From Motiliproteus sp036961355 (lineage in GTDB: Bacteria; Pseudomonadota; Gammaproteobacteria; Pseudomonadales; Balneatricaceae): 64,000 nt of DNA. Positions 43,991 through 52,573 of the stretch are shown here, one piece after another. The notes under the pieces are model-generated. The model was not told where the DNA came from, did not search any database, and was given only the letters and a program-made list of their open reading frames with translations. A program made the translations under genes and the position numbers. Positions within the stretch are counted from its first letter, which is position 1. The number at the start of each line of letters is the position of its first letter. The stretch is taken from positions 1 to 64,000 of the forward strand of contig JBALVL010000006.1 in assembly GCA_036961355.1 (NCBI GenBank). Reading direction: 5' to 3'.

Positions 43991-44024
43991 AAATTACCTC
44001 AAATACGCGTTAGCGGTTCGTGTG

Positions 44025-45023
44025 TTACTGCCACGGCCGTGAATAAGCACCCAGCGTGGTTTGCGCGCCTTCAGAGACACCACCGAGAGTATTCATCCAC
44101 TGTTCGGTCGGCGCGTAATTCTCAGGATCCGCCTTCATAGCATCGATAGCCTGACGCCAGACACTAACCACCTGCTCAACGTAGGCAGGGCTGCGCTGAC
44201 GCCCTTCGATCTTAACCGCACCGATACCCGCCTGGGCTAACTGCGGCAGTAGCTCTAATGTATTGAGACTGGTCGGCTCCTCCAGCGCATGGAAGGTATT
44301 GCCACCGACCTGAAAACGGCCTTTACACAGGGTCGGATATCCCGCTTTTTCACCCGCCTCGTAGCGGTCAATCAACACGCCATTGAGACGTGTTTCCAGT
44401 CTGCCATCAGATTGCTCTTCCCATCGCACCGCGCTGGCAGGCGAACAGGCGCCGCAAGTATTTGGCGATTGCTCGGTGACATAAGACGACATATAACACC
44501 GCCCTTCCGCCATGATGCACAATGAACCAAAAGCAAAAACTTCAAGAGCGACAGGGCTGTTCCCGGCAAGATGACGCACCTGCGACATCGACAGTACCCG
44601 TGGTAACACCGCCCGACGAATACCGAAGTTTTGATGATAGAAATTAAGGCTCTCATGATTGGTCGCCGACCCTTGTACCGACAGGTGCAGCCCCAGTTCG
44701 GGGTGTTTATCAGCCGCGTAACCCAAGACACCGACATCGGCGGCGATCAACGCATTTACGCCGAGATCTGCCGCCAGATCGACGGCGTTCTGCCAACGCT
44801 TCCAGCCGCTAGGCTGCGGATAGGTGTTAACCGCGACAAATACCTTGACCCCCCGATCGCGGGCATAGTCGAGCGCCCGGTGAGCCTTCTTATCGTTAAA
44901 GTTAAGACCGGCAAAGTGGCGAGCATTGGTATCGTCTTTAAAACCGATATAAACCGCATCCGCGCCGTTATCAACGGCTGCTTTTAACGACGGGTAATTA
45001 CCCGCCGGACAGACCAGCTCCAT
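44025..45023 (-). CDS. ubiU: U32-family protein UbiU, O2-independent ubiquinone hydroxylation
   Basis: Forms the UbiUV complex. The opening MELVCPAGNYPSLKAAVDNG is diagnostic of YhbU. Cluster cysteines: Cys169 (GSLCIMAEGRC), Cys176, Cys190/Cys193 (NTCGACSP) and Cys233 (TLCKGRF). 332 aa, full length. First gene of ubiUV. Presence of UbiTUV implies ubiquinone production under anaerobic or microaerobic conditions, hence respiration with nitrate or another acceptor in this organism (inference). Confidence 0.96.
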   Translation of the reverse strand: MELVCPAGNYPSLKAAVDNGADAVYIGFKDDTNARHFAGLNFNDKKAHRALDYARDRGVKVFVAVNTYPQPSGWKRWQNAVDLAADLGVNALIAADVGVLGYAADKHPELGLHLSVQGSATNHESLNFYHQNFGIRRAVLPRVLSMSQVRHLAGNSPVALEVFAFGSLCIMAEGRCYMSSYVTEQSPNTCGACSPASAVRWEEQSDGRLETRLNGVLIDRYEAGEKAGYPTLCKGRFQVGGNTFHALEEPTSLNTLELLPQLAQAGIGAVKIEGRQRSPAYVEQVVSVWRQAIDAMKADPENYAPTEQWMNTLGGVSEGAQTTLGAYSRPWQ

Positions 45024-45141
45024 AGCTGTTCCCTACGTAGATTGCGCACTAACGGCAGCACTCAGCGAGCACTCGTCGATAATGCATGGATTATGGAAGG
45101 ATCTCTCAGCGCTGCTGAACACACTCGACCTCTGGCCGGGC

Positions 45142-45183
45142 ACGGTAGCAAACCAATCCCTCGCTGCCCTTGACACGCATCAA
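45142..45183 (-). promoter_or_regulatory. FNR/Anr-type class II promoter of ubiUV
   Basis: On the minus strand TTGAT-GCGT-GTCAA (45170-45183) matches 9 of 10 positions of the FNR/Anr box TTGAT-N4-ATCAA. An extended -10, TGC-TACCGT (TACCGT at 45142-45147), would start RNA near 45135, exactly 41.5 bp from the box centre, the class II position. The leader to the ubiU ATG would be about 110 bases. In E. coli ubiUV is reported to be Fnr-activated, which agrees. Confidence 0.7.
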
Positions 45184-45439
45184 GTTTGAAAAGGCGAGTA
45201 TACCCCCTATTACCACAAATAAAGTACGCGTTAAGAAATGCCTTAGTTGATAATTGAACATGGATCAATGCGACGATGAGCCAGACAACGACCCTATTGG
45301 TGACCGGCCTATCAGGCTCGCACGCACTATCACTAACTTACGGTTATGGCGACCGAAGAACGCCTAACAAGGAAGAGACTGACGACGGGGATAGATTGAT
45401 AAGAAAGGAGCGAGCGGCGAACAACTCGAGGCAATAATA
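45184..45439. other. Intergenic region between ubiU promoter and moeA
   Basis: About 255 bp upstream of the ubiUV promoter and downstream of moeA. I see no gene, RNA or repeat in it. Confidence 0.4.
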
Positions 45440-45483
45440 AAAACAGTAATACCTGCATAACAATCGTAGTTTGCAGGCATTAC
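45440..45483 (-). terminator. Terminator of the moaB-moeA operon
   Basis: Inverted repeat GTAATACCTGCA (45447-45458) and TGCAGGCATTAC (45472-45483), 11 of 12 paired, 14-base loop. On the minus strand it lies 40 bp after the moeA stop and is followed by TGTTTTTATTATTG. Confidence 0.8.
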
Positions 45484-45523
45484 GGTTACTGCAGCCAATG
45501 CCGCCTTGGTTTGTTAACGTCGG

Positions 45524-46765
45524 TTAGCTCAGCTCACTAAAAGCGATAAATTCAACTAGATCGCCCGAGCGAATCACGGCACCAGATGGAATCACGGCAT
45601 AGCCATCAGCCCAAGCCAGCGAGGTCAGTACCCCCGAGCTCTGATTGGTGTAAGGCTGAAGCTGAGCACCCTGCTCTGTCGCAACGCGACGAACGCGCAG
45701 ATACTCACGCCGCAGTTGAGCTTTACTGCGCTCAAATTGAATCGGCAACCGAATCGGTGCCTGATTTGATGATTCTGCCCCTTGCAGCTTCAGCAGTACC
45801 GGCCGTGCCAATACCTGAAAGCAGAGCATTGCCGACACAGGATTACCGGGCAGGCCGATAAAAGGCACGCCGGCGATCCGACCAAACGCTAACGGCTTGC
45901 CCGGCTTGATCGCCAGCTTCCACAGGCTAATTTCGCCAAGCGACTCAACCGCAGCTTTGATGTGATCCTCTTCACCGACCGACACCCCGCCGCTGGTGAT
46001 AATACAGTCCGCCTCTTTCGCCGCCGCGGCCAGTGCCATTTCAGTTGCCGCACGGGTATCTTCGATGGTACCCAGATCGATCAATTGCAGATCGAGCTGC
46101 TGAATCAGACCGGTCAGGCTATAACGATTAGAGTTGTAGATCTGCCCCGGCAGAACCGGCTGGCCCGGTTGCGCCAGCTCATCACCACTCGACAGCAATG
46201 CCACCTTCAACTGTTTAAAACAAGGTGCCTTGGCGATTCCGATACTGGCCAACACTCCCAGATGTTGCGGCTGCAGCCGCACACCTGCAGAAACGACCGC
46301 GTCGCCCTTGCCGATATCCTGACCCCGACGACGGATATGATCACCATCATCCACCGTCGTCGGCATGATCGCCCGCTCGCCATCGAGGCTGACATTCTCT
46401 TGCATCACCACGGCATCGGCGCCTTCGGGAACCGAAGCACCGGTAAAGATACGCGCCACGGTTCCGGGCTTTAACGGCTGCGGATCAACCCCAGCCGGAA
46501 TTCGCTGACTGATCTCCAGCGGCGCGCCAGCGGCTGCCAGTAGATCTGCTACGCGGACCGCATAACCGTCCATCGCACTGTTGTCGGCCGGTGGCACATC
46601 CAACCCGGAGCATTGATCTTCAGCCAGCACTCGCCCCAGCGCCTGCTGTAGCGGCACCTGCTCAAGCTGCTCTGTCGCCGTTACCGATTGCAGCAGCTGC
46701 GCCAACGCCTGCTCAAACGGCATCAGTCCCGGCTGACTACAGCAATCCTTCAATGGCGCGCTCAT
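45524..46765 (-). CDS. moeA: Molybdopterin molybdenumtransferase MoeA
   Basis: Inserts molybdate into adenylylated molybdopterin. Motifs: PPADNSAMDGYAVR, IFTGASVPEGADAVVMQEN, SSGDEL, ITSGGVSVGEEDHIK and FIGLPGNPVSAMLCFQVL. 413 aa, normal. Its start overlaps the moaB stop by four bases (ATGA), so the two are translationally coupled. Molybdenum cofactor would serve enzymes such as nitrate reductase, in line with anaerobic respiration suggested by ubiTUV. Confidence 0.97.
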   Translation of the reverse strand: MSAPLKDCCSQPGLMPFEQALAQLLQSVTATEQLEQVPLQQALGRVLAEDQCSGLDVPPADNSAMDGYAVRVADLLAAAGAPLEISQRIPAGVDPQPLKPGTVARIFTGASVPEGADAVVMQENVSLDGERAIMPTTVDDGDHIRRRGQDIGKGDAVVSAGVRLQPQHLGVLASIGIAKAPCFKQLKVALLSSGDELAQPGQPVLPGQIYNSNRYSLTGLIQQLDLQLIDLGTIEDTRAATEMALAAAAKEADCIITSGGVSVGEEDHIKAAVESLGEISLWKLAIKPGKPLAFGRIAGVPFIGLPGNPVSAMLCFQVLARPVLLKLQGAESSNQAPIRLPIQFERSKAQLRREYLRVRRVATEQGAQLQPYTNQSSGVLTSLAWADGYAVIPSGAVIRSGDLVEFIAFSELS

Positions 46766-47310
46766 GCCCGCTCTCCTTTACAGAAGCCAGAGCCTTTGAC
46801 CGACACCATTTCGACAAAATTACAGGGCCGATGACGAGCATCAAGTTGCTCTTTGATAATGCCATCCCAAGCGGTACGACACGCACCGGTAGAGCCAGGC
46901 ATACAGAAGATCACTGTCCGATTTGCCACCCCAGCTACCGCTCTCGACTGGATAGTCGAGCTGCCGATCTGCTCAGATGATAACTGCCGAAACAACTCGC
47001 CGTAGCCCTCTATCTGCTTATCAAACAACGGTATAACTGCTTCAGGGGTGGTGTCTCGTGAAGTAAAACCGGTACCGCCGGTGATCAACACGGCATGGAT
47101 TTGCGGATCTGCGATCCACTGCGACACTTGGGCCCGCAACAGATAAACATCGTCTTTGATCAACGCGCGATCTTGGTTATGGTGACCCTCGGCTTGCAGC
47201 CGTTCGATCAATGTATCGCCTGAGGTGTCTTCGGCCAGCGTTCGGCTATCCGACAAGGTCAGCACGGCGATATTGAGTGGAACAAACTCGGTATTGGCAT
47301 GATGCGCCAT
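46762..47310 (-). CDS. moaB: Molybdenum cofactor biosynthesis protein MoaB
   Basis: MogA/MoaB-family protein binding molybdopterin. Motifs: AVLTLSDSRTLAEDTSGDTL, VLITGGTGFTSRDTTPEA and FCMPGSTGACRTAWDGII. The start is ATG 47310 (182 aa) because GGAG lies 7 bases upstream; an open frame continues to 47424 without support. Hexameric MoaB of E. coli has uncertain activity, while MogA adenylylates molybdopterin; this one follows the MoaB pattern. Confidence 0.95.
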   Translation of the reverse strand: MAHHANTEFVPLNIAVLTLSDSRTLAEDTSGDTLIERLQAEGHHNQDRALIKDDVYLLRAQVSQWIADPQIHAVLITGGTGFTSRDTTPEAVIPLFDKQIEGYGELFRQLSSEQIGSSTIQSRAVAGVANRTVIFCMPGSTGACRTAWDGIIKEQLDARHRPCNFVEMVSVKGSGFCKGERA

Positions 47311-47468
47311 ATCATTCTCCAGAATAGACAAGATCGCTTCGCTGCTGCCTGAACCAAAAAAGCCTCTGCAGCGACGCTGTGATAAATTGCGATCGATTGT
47401 CTCAGCCCCCAATCTCGTTGACAATGCTGATTCGTCATATCGTTCAGCTCTTCAAAGTGGAAATTAAC

Positions 47469-47786
47469 ATGGATCAACTTTGTCACATTGATGAGATCGC
47501 CGAGGGCAGCAGCAAGGCCTTATCGTGGGGAGAGCAATCCTTAATTGCGATAAAACAGCAAGGACAGTTGTACCTCTATCTCAATCGCTGCCCCCATCGC
47601 GGCATCGGTCTGGAGTGGCAGCCCGACCAGTTCCTCGACAGTGAGGGCCAATTCATCCAGTGCTCCACTCACGGCGCGCTATTTCGAATCGAAAACGGCA
47701 GCTGTATCCAAGGACCCTGTCAGGGGCAAGCACTGCAACCGATCAGCTTCACCATTGAGCACGGAATTGTCTGTGTCGCCGCATAA
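47469..47786 (+). CDS. Rieske-type (2Fe-2S) protein
   Basis: 105-aa small ferredoxin-like Rieske protein. Cluster ligands CPHRG and CSTHGALF are spaced as CxH-(16)-CxxH, as in NirD-like and dioxygenase ferredoxin components. No signal peptide, so cytoplasmic. Divergent from moaB and followed by dksA after 209 bp. Partner and function are unknown. I start at ATG 47469, where homology-like sequence begins; an upstream frame adds 30 residues without a ribosome site. Confidence 0.88.
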   Translation: MDQLCHIDEIAEGSSKALSWGEQSLIAIKQQGQLYLYLNRCPHRGIGLEWQPDQFLDSEGQFIQCSTHGALFRIENGSCIQGPCQGQALQPISFTIEHGIVCVAA

Positions 47787-47995
47787 CCGACATTGCAGTA
47801 AAGTGAGCTGGCGCATTCGCCTAAGATCTGTTAGCTTTCGCGCCTGTTTTGATCGAGATCGTATAACAGCGGTCAAAATAATGTTGTGACCGAACCGACG
47901 CGAATCATTTTCAGAAAGACAACTTTGAAAATAACGCGTTAAATGGACAGATAGCGGCAACGTCCGCATGGATTGAGAGATAAGCGAGGCAGACT

Positions 47996-48424
47996 ATGCC
48001 AAATAAAGATTCACTGCTGAAGCACTACCAGCCCTACCAGCCCAAAAAGGGCGAAGAATATATGAATGAGCTCCAGCGCGAGCACTTCAAAGATATTCTT
48101 AACGCCTGGAAACGGGAACTGATGGAAGAGGTTGATAGCACCATCAACCACATGCAAGAAGAGGCCGCTAACTTTGCCGACCCTTCCGACCGCGCCAGCC
48201 AGGAGGAGGAGTTCAGCCTGGAATTGCGCACCCGTGATCGCGAGCGCAAGCTGACCAAAAAGATCAACGAAACGCTCGAACGGATTGATCAGGACGACTA
48301 CGGTTTCTGCGATTCATGCGGAGTCGACATCGGTATTCGTCGCCTTGAAGCGCGTCCTACTGCGACTCAGTGCATCGACTGCAAAACCTTGGCTGAGATC
48401 AAAGAAAAGCAGCTGGGTAACTAA
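47996..48424 (+). CDS. dksA: RNA polymerase-binding transcription factor DksA
   Basis: Binds the RNA polymerase secondary channel and acts with ppGpp in the stringent response, repressing rRNA promoters such as the one at 36-63. Coiled coil at residues ~25-100 with the acidic tip ADPSDRASQEE, then a zinc finger Cys105/Cys108 (CDSC) and Cys126/Cys129 (CIDC). 142 aa, full length with all four cysteines. It precedes gluQ as in E. coli and Pseudomonas. Confidence 0.98.
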   Translation: MPNKDSLLKHYQPYQPKKGEEYMNELQREHFKDILNAWKRELMEEVDSTINHMQEEAANFADPSDRASQEEEFSLELRTRDRERKLTKKINETLERIDQDDYGFCDSCGVDIGIRRLEARPTATQCIDCKTLAEIKEKQLGN

Positions 48425-48451
48425 CTCCGGGCGGAGAAAACCTCCTTCCGC

Positions 48452-48486
48452 TGACGCCATGCTGGTAGCAACCCGCAATGGCGTCA
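48452..48486 (+). terminator. Hairpin between dksA and gluQ
   Basis: TGACGCCAT (48452-48460) and ATGGCGTCA (48478-48486) form a perfect 9-bp stem with a 17-base loop. There is no T tract, so it may attenuate read-through from dksA into gluQ rather than fully terminate. Confidence 0.45.
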
Positions 48487-48515
48487 ACATCAACCGCTAC
48501 TAACGCAGTTGTAGA

Positions 48516-49424
48516 ATGACCGTAACCGCTGATCGCACATACATCGGTCGGTTTGCTCCCTCGCCTACCGGCTCACTCCATTTCGGATCTTTACTGGCAG
48601 CCTTAGCCAGTTTTCTTGATGCGCGCGCTAATCGGGGCCGTTGGCTGGTTCGCATGGAAGACCTTGACCCACCACGCGAGATCGCCGGTGCAGCTGATCA
48701 AATACTCAGAACTCTAGAGCAGTTTGGCTTCGAATGGGACGGCCCGGTATGGTATCAAAGCCTACGTCACCCCCGTTATCAACAACAATTACAAACGTTG
48801 CTTGAGCAACACAAAGCCTACCCCTGCTACTGCTCACGCCAGCAGATCAGCCTGCGTCACTCAACCATTTACGACGGTTACTGCCGCCATCGCCCGCCAC
48901 TCGATCCGACTGCCGCTGCCGCGATCCGACTACAGGTAAAAAGCCAGCTAATCCGCTTTAAAGATGGTATTCAGGGCCTGCAACAGCAGCAGTTAGATCA
49001 ACAGGTAGGGGATTTTGTCATCCGCCGCAAAGATGGTCTGTTTGCCTATCAACTGGCCGTTGTGGTTGATGATGCCGACCAGGGGATAAATCAGATCGTT
49101 CGCGGTTATGACCTGCTCGATTCCACCGCTCGTCAGATCTACTTGCAGCAACAACTGGGTTTAAGTACACCTCAATACAGCCACATCCCCATTCTGGTCA
49201 ATACTCAGGGCCAAAAGCTAAGCAAGCAAACCTACGCCAGCGCTATCGATCCAGACAAACCTGAGGCCAGCCTGCTGCAAGCACTGCAACTGCTCGGCCA
49301 GCAGCCTCCCGAAGATTTGCGGACAGCCCGCGTGCATGAGATGCTGGATTGGGGCATCGCCCACTGGCAGCTTAATTCCGTTCCGCGCCAACCCCATCTG
49401 TCAGAAGCCTTACTGGAATCCTGA
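48516..49424 (+). CDS. gluQ: Glutamyl-Q tRNA(Asp) synthetase
   Basis: Paralogue of the GluRS catalytic domain that attaches glutamate to queuosine in tRNA-Asp. IGRFAPSPTGSLHFGSL holds the HIGH motif (HFGS), MEDLDPPRE follows, and the zinc ligands are CYCSRQQ with YDGYC. The KMSKS-equivalent is KLSKQ. 302 aa, lacking the anticodon-binding domain, as expected. The cbrX ATG lies one base after its stop. Confidence 0.96.
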   Translation: MTVTADRTYIGRFAPSPTGSLHFGSLLAALASFLDARANRGRWLVRMEDLDPPREIAGAADQILRTLEQFGFEWDGPVWYQSLRHPRYQQQLQTLLEQHKAYPCYCSRQQISLRHSTIYDGYCRHRPPLDPTAAAAIRLQVKSQLIRFKDGIQGLQQQQLDQQVGDFVIRRKDGLFAYQLAVVVDDADQGINQIVRGYDLLDSTARQIYLQQQLGLSTPQYSHIPILVNTQGQKLSKQTYASAIDPDKPEASLLQALQLLGQQPPEDLRTARVHEMLDWGIAHWQLNSVPRQPHLSEALLES

Positions 49425-49425
49425 G

Positions 49426-49602
49426 ATGTCGATATATCGTCTGATCGCAGTACTGATTCTAACCCTGTATCTGCTGTCGCCGAGCATGGTTGGCTCTTGG
49501 AGCGATGATAACCGCACTTGGTACAGCCCGTTTTTGATCTGGCTTTTATTAATCGTAATAACCGCCTGGCTGGAACTGAAACGGAGTCGTGATGACGTTT
49601 AG
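49426..49602 (+). CDS. Small membrane protein CbrX-like
   Basis: 58 aa with two hydrophobic segments (LIAVLILTLYLLSPSMVG and FLIWLLLIVITAWLEL). It starts one base after the gluQ stop and overlaps cbrA by 11 bases, so it is translationally coupled to the sensor kinase. Pseudomonas carries a small gene (cbrX) at this position upstream of cbrA; the sequence is too short for me to prove homology. A role in CbrA assembly or expression is plausible. Confidence 0.75.
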   Translation: MSIYRLIAVLILTLYLLSPSMVGSWSDDNRTWYSPFLIWLLLIVITAWLELKRSRDDV

Positions 49603-52573
49603 TCTGAGCCTGCTATTCGGCTGCGGTGTCAGCTTTCTTTTGCTCCTGTTCGCTATCAGTTTTGCTACCAACCGCAACATAATCCCGACTCGGATATCAC
49701 GCCACCCCGCTATTTTCGTACTTGCGCTGGGGGTTTACGCCAGCGCCTGGACATTTTATGGAGCCATCGGGCTGGCGCAGGATTACGGCTATGCATTTTT
49801 AGCCTCCTATTTCGGCGCATCCGCCTCATTCATGCTGGCCCCTGTGGTCTTATTGCCGCTGTTACGCATTGCCAAAACCTACCAACTTAGCTCCATAGCC
49901 GATCTATTTGCCTTCCGCTTTCGCAGCCAGCTCGCCGGCACTCTGGTCACGATCCTGATGTTGCTCGCTTGCCTGCCATTGATGTCGATCCAGATCGAAT
50001 CGATCACCGATAGCACCCGCATTCTGACCGGCGAGCAAGACAGCAATAAAATCGCACTGGTGTTCTGTCTAACCATCGCCTTCTTCTCAACACTATTTGG
50101 TAGCCGCCACCCATCGATACGACACCGTACCGCCGGATTAGTCATGGCGATGGCCGTCGGAGTGTTGGTAAAACTGCTTGCGCTGCTGAGCATCGGCCTG
50201 TTCGCGATCTACGGCGTATTTGGCAACAATACCGAAATGGAGCGCTGGCTTACCCAGCAAGCACCCCAGGTGCTCACCCTCTACCAACCGCTTGAGGGGG
50301 ATCATTGGCGTACCTTGCTTATCGGCTTTATGACCTCCACCGTGGTGATGCCACATATGTTTCACCTGCTATTCACCGAGAACAGCGATCCACAAGCATT
50401 GCTCAAAGCCAGCTGGGGATTTCCGCTGCTAATGTTGCTATTAGCGATCGCTATCCCACCGATTTTGTGGGCTGGACTGGCGTTAAACCTCGACACGCCA
50501 CCGGAATATTTCGGCCTGATGCTAGGGATTGCTACCGATACCCCGGTACTTAGTCTGATCGCCTATATTGGTGGATTGGCAGCAGCTTGCGGCGTATTGA
50601 TCGTTGCCACGATTGCGTTGGCCGGAATGACACTCAACCACCTGATCCTTCCCTACCTCCCCAGTCAAGGCAGCAGTAAGATATACAGCCATCTGATCTG
50701 GAGCAGGCGAGTACTGATCCTAATACTCAGTTTGCTGGGGTACCTGTTCTACCGGGTAACCGACCAGCAGACCGCTCTGCACCAGATGGGGTTGATCTCA
50801 TTTATCGCCTTCATTCAGTTTTTACCGGGGCTGCTGGCAACACTGTTCTGGCCCAGCGGTACCCAGCGTGGTTTCATCATCGGTCTGGTTTGCGGCATGC
50901 TCATCTGGCTCGGTTCGATGATTGGACCGATGTTTCCGCATACCGAGTCGCTAACTACTCTGTTGCAGATCAACACGGGAGATTGGCATGAACTCGCCAT
51001 CCTGGCGTTGCTGGTCAACGTAATCCTATTCATCACAATCTCATCACTGAGTCGCCCCGGCAGCGATGAAAGATTGGCGGCGAACTCCTGCGCCCTCGGC
51101 GCCCTTCATCGACCACAAAGCAGCCGCACACCAATCCCGGACACCCACACGTTGATCCAGCAACTGGCACAACGGTTAGGGCATGAAGTGGCACAGCGCG
51201 AGGTCCATCAGGCGTTAACACAACTACAACTCAGCCCCGACGAAGCCCGACCGCAGCAACTCGAACAACTGCAAGACCAGTTGGAGATCAACTTATCAGC
51301 CTTGCTTGGGCCGGCCGAAGCAATCTCACTGCTAAGCCCCGAACAGCAGCTACCCGAGGGCGGTTACCGCCGCCGGGATATCCACCTGCTTGAGGACCAC
51401 CTGGAGCAATCGCAGACACGACTTTCCGGCGTAGCCGCAGAACTCGACGAGCTACGCCGACTGCACCGTAAAACGCTGCAACACCTGCCAGTAGGCGTCT
51501 GCTCGCTCGGTGAGGCGGGTGAAATTTTACTGTGGAACAGCGCTTTGCAGCACTTTACCGGTGTCGCCGACCACCAGGTGATCGGCCACCGGCTCGATGT
51601 CTTACCCTCGCCATGGCGTGAGCAGCTAAGTCGATTCGCCCAACAGAGCGAAGACAGCCGACCTAACCAGCGCCTTACTATCGACGGTCAACCCCGCTTC
51701 TTCAGCCTGCATAAAGCGACACTATCAGAGCGTAAAACTACCCAGACCAGCGCCAGCAGCGATAGTGCAAACAGCAATCATCCACACGCCAATCAGGTGC
51801 TGCTACTAGAAGACGAAACCGAAACACAACTACTCGCCGATGAGCTGGCCCACAGCGAACGGCTGGCATCGATCGGCCGACTCGCTGCCGGTGTCGCCCA
51901 CGAAGTCGGCAATCCGATCACAGGAATCGCGTGCCTGGCTCAAAACCTGCGATACGAAACGGAGCCTCAAGAGGTCCGCCAGAGCAGTGATCTGATTCTG
52001 GAACAGACCGCTCGGGTCGACAATATCGTTAAATCGCTGATGAGCTTCGCCCACACCGGCACTCAATACCGCCCCGGATCGCAACAAAACCTCTCCCTGC
52101 ACCACTGCGTCAAACAATCGATAGAGCTAGTCAAGCTAGACACTCACCGCAAGCAACTCAACTACCTGAATCTGTGCGATAGCCAGCTAATGATTCACGG
52201 TGATCAACAACGGTTGTTACAAGTGTTCGTCAACCTGCTCAACAACGCCGCCGACGCGTCCGAACTGGGGCAGTCGATACGAATCCAAAGCTACGAAACA
52301 GACACCAGCATACTGATTCATATAGAAGATCAAGGCTGCGGTATTCCAGAAGAGCTGCAAAAGCGGCTGTTTGAACCGTTCTTCACTACTAAGGAGCCGG
52401 GCAAAGGGACTGGTTTGGGACTTATGCTGACCTACAGCATCATTGAAGAGCATTATGGCAGCGTACAGATTGAAAGCCCGGCCGATGTCGTTGAAGATAG
52501 AGGCACCCGGGTAATACTGACTCTGCCGAAAGCCAGTTCAGCCCTATACAGCGACCGAGACACCACTGCATGA
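49592..52573 (+). CDS. cbrA: Sensor histidine kinase CbrA with SLC5-like transporter domain
   Basis: Carbon/nitrogen balance sensor that phosphorylates CbrB. Residues 1-~490 are a 12-13-helix sodium/solute-symporter-like domain (FYGAIGLAQDYGYAFLASYFGA near the start), followed by a STAC-like linker, a PAS domain (LQHLPVGVCSLGEAGEILLWN), the histidine box RLAAGVAHEVGNPITG with His770, and an ATPase domain (NLLNNAADASE, DQGCGIP, GTGLGL). I use ATG 49592, five bases after ACGGAG (993 aa). It overlaps both neighbours. In Pseudomonas the transporter part takes up histidine; the ligand here is unknown. Confidence 0.94.
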   Translation: MTFSLSLLFGCGVSFLLLLFAISFATNRNIIPTRISRHPAIFVLALGVYASAWTFYGAIGLAQDYGYAFLASYFGASASFMLAPVVLLPLLRIAKTYQLSSIADLFAFRFRSQLAGTLVTILMLLACLPLMSIQIESITDSTRILTGEQDSNKIALVFCLTIAFFSTLFGSRHPSIRHRTAGLVMAMAVGVLVKLLALLSIGLFAIYGVFGNNTEMERWLTQQAPQVLTLYQPLEGDHWRTLLIGFMTSTVVMPHMFHLLFTENSDPQALLKASWGFPLLMLLLAIAIPPILWAGLALNLDTPPEYFGLMLGIATDTPVLSLIAYIGGLAAACGVLIVATIALAGMTLNHLILPYLPSQGSSKIYSHLIWSRRVLILILSLLGYLFYRVTDQQTALHQMGLISFIAFIQFLPGLLATLFWPSGTQRGFIIGLVCGMLIWLGSMIGPMFPHTESLTTLLQINTGDWHELAILALLVNVILFITISSLSRPGSDERLAANSCALGALHRPQSSRTPIPDTHTLIQQLAQRLGHEVAQREVHQALTQLQLSPDEARPQQLEQLQDQLEINLSALLGPAEAISLLSPEQQLPEGGYRRRDIHLLEDHLEQSQTRLSGVAAELDELRRLHRKTLQHLPVGVCSLGEAGEILLWNSALQHFTGVADHQVIGHRLDVLPSPWREQLSRFAQQSEDSRPNQRLTIDGQPRFFSLHKATLSERKTTQTSASSDSANSNHPHANQVLLLEDETETQLLADELAHSERLASIGRLAAGVAHEVGNPITGIACLAQNLRYETEPQEVRQSSDLILEQTARVDNIVKSLMSFAHTGTQYRPGSQQNLSLHHCVKQSIELVKLDTHRKQLNYLNLCDSQLMIHGDQQRLLQVFVNLLNNAADASELGQSIRIQSYETDTSILIHIEDQGCGIPEELQKRLFEPFFTTKEPGKGTGLGLMLTYSIIEEHYGSVQIESPADVVEDRGTRVILTLPKASSALYSDRDTTA

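Noticed and set aside
45062..45268. 68-codon open frame upstream of ubiU
   Set aside because: It overlaps the predicted FNR-type promoter and leader and has no recognisable features.
47311..47424. N-terminal extension of MoaB
   Set aside because: A good GGAG ribosome site serves the ATG at 47310 and the extra residues resemble nothing in the family.
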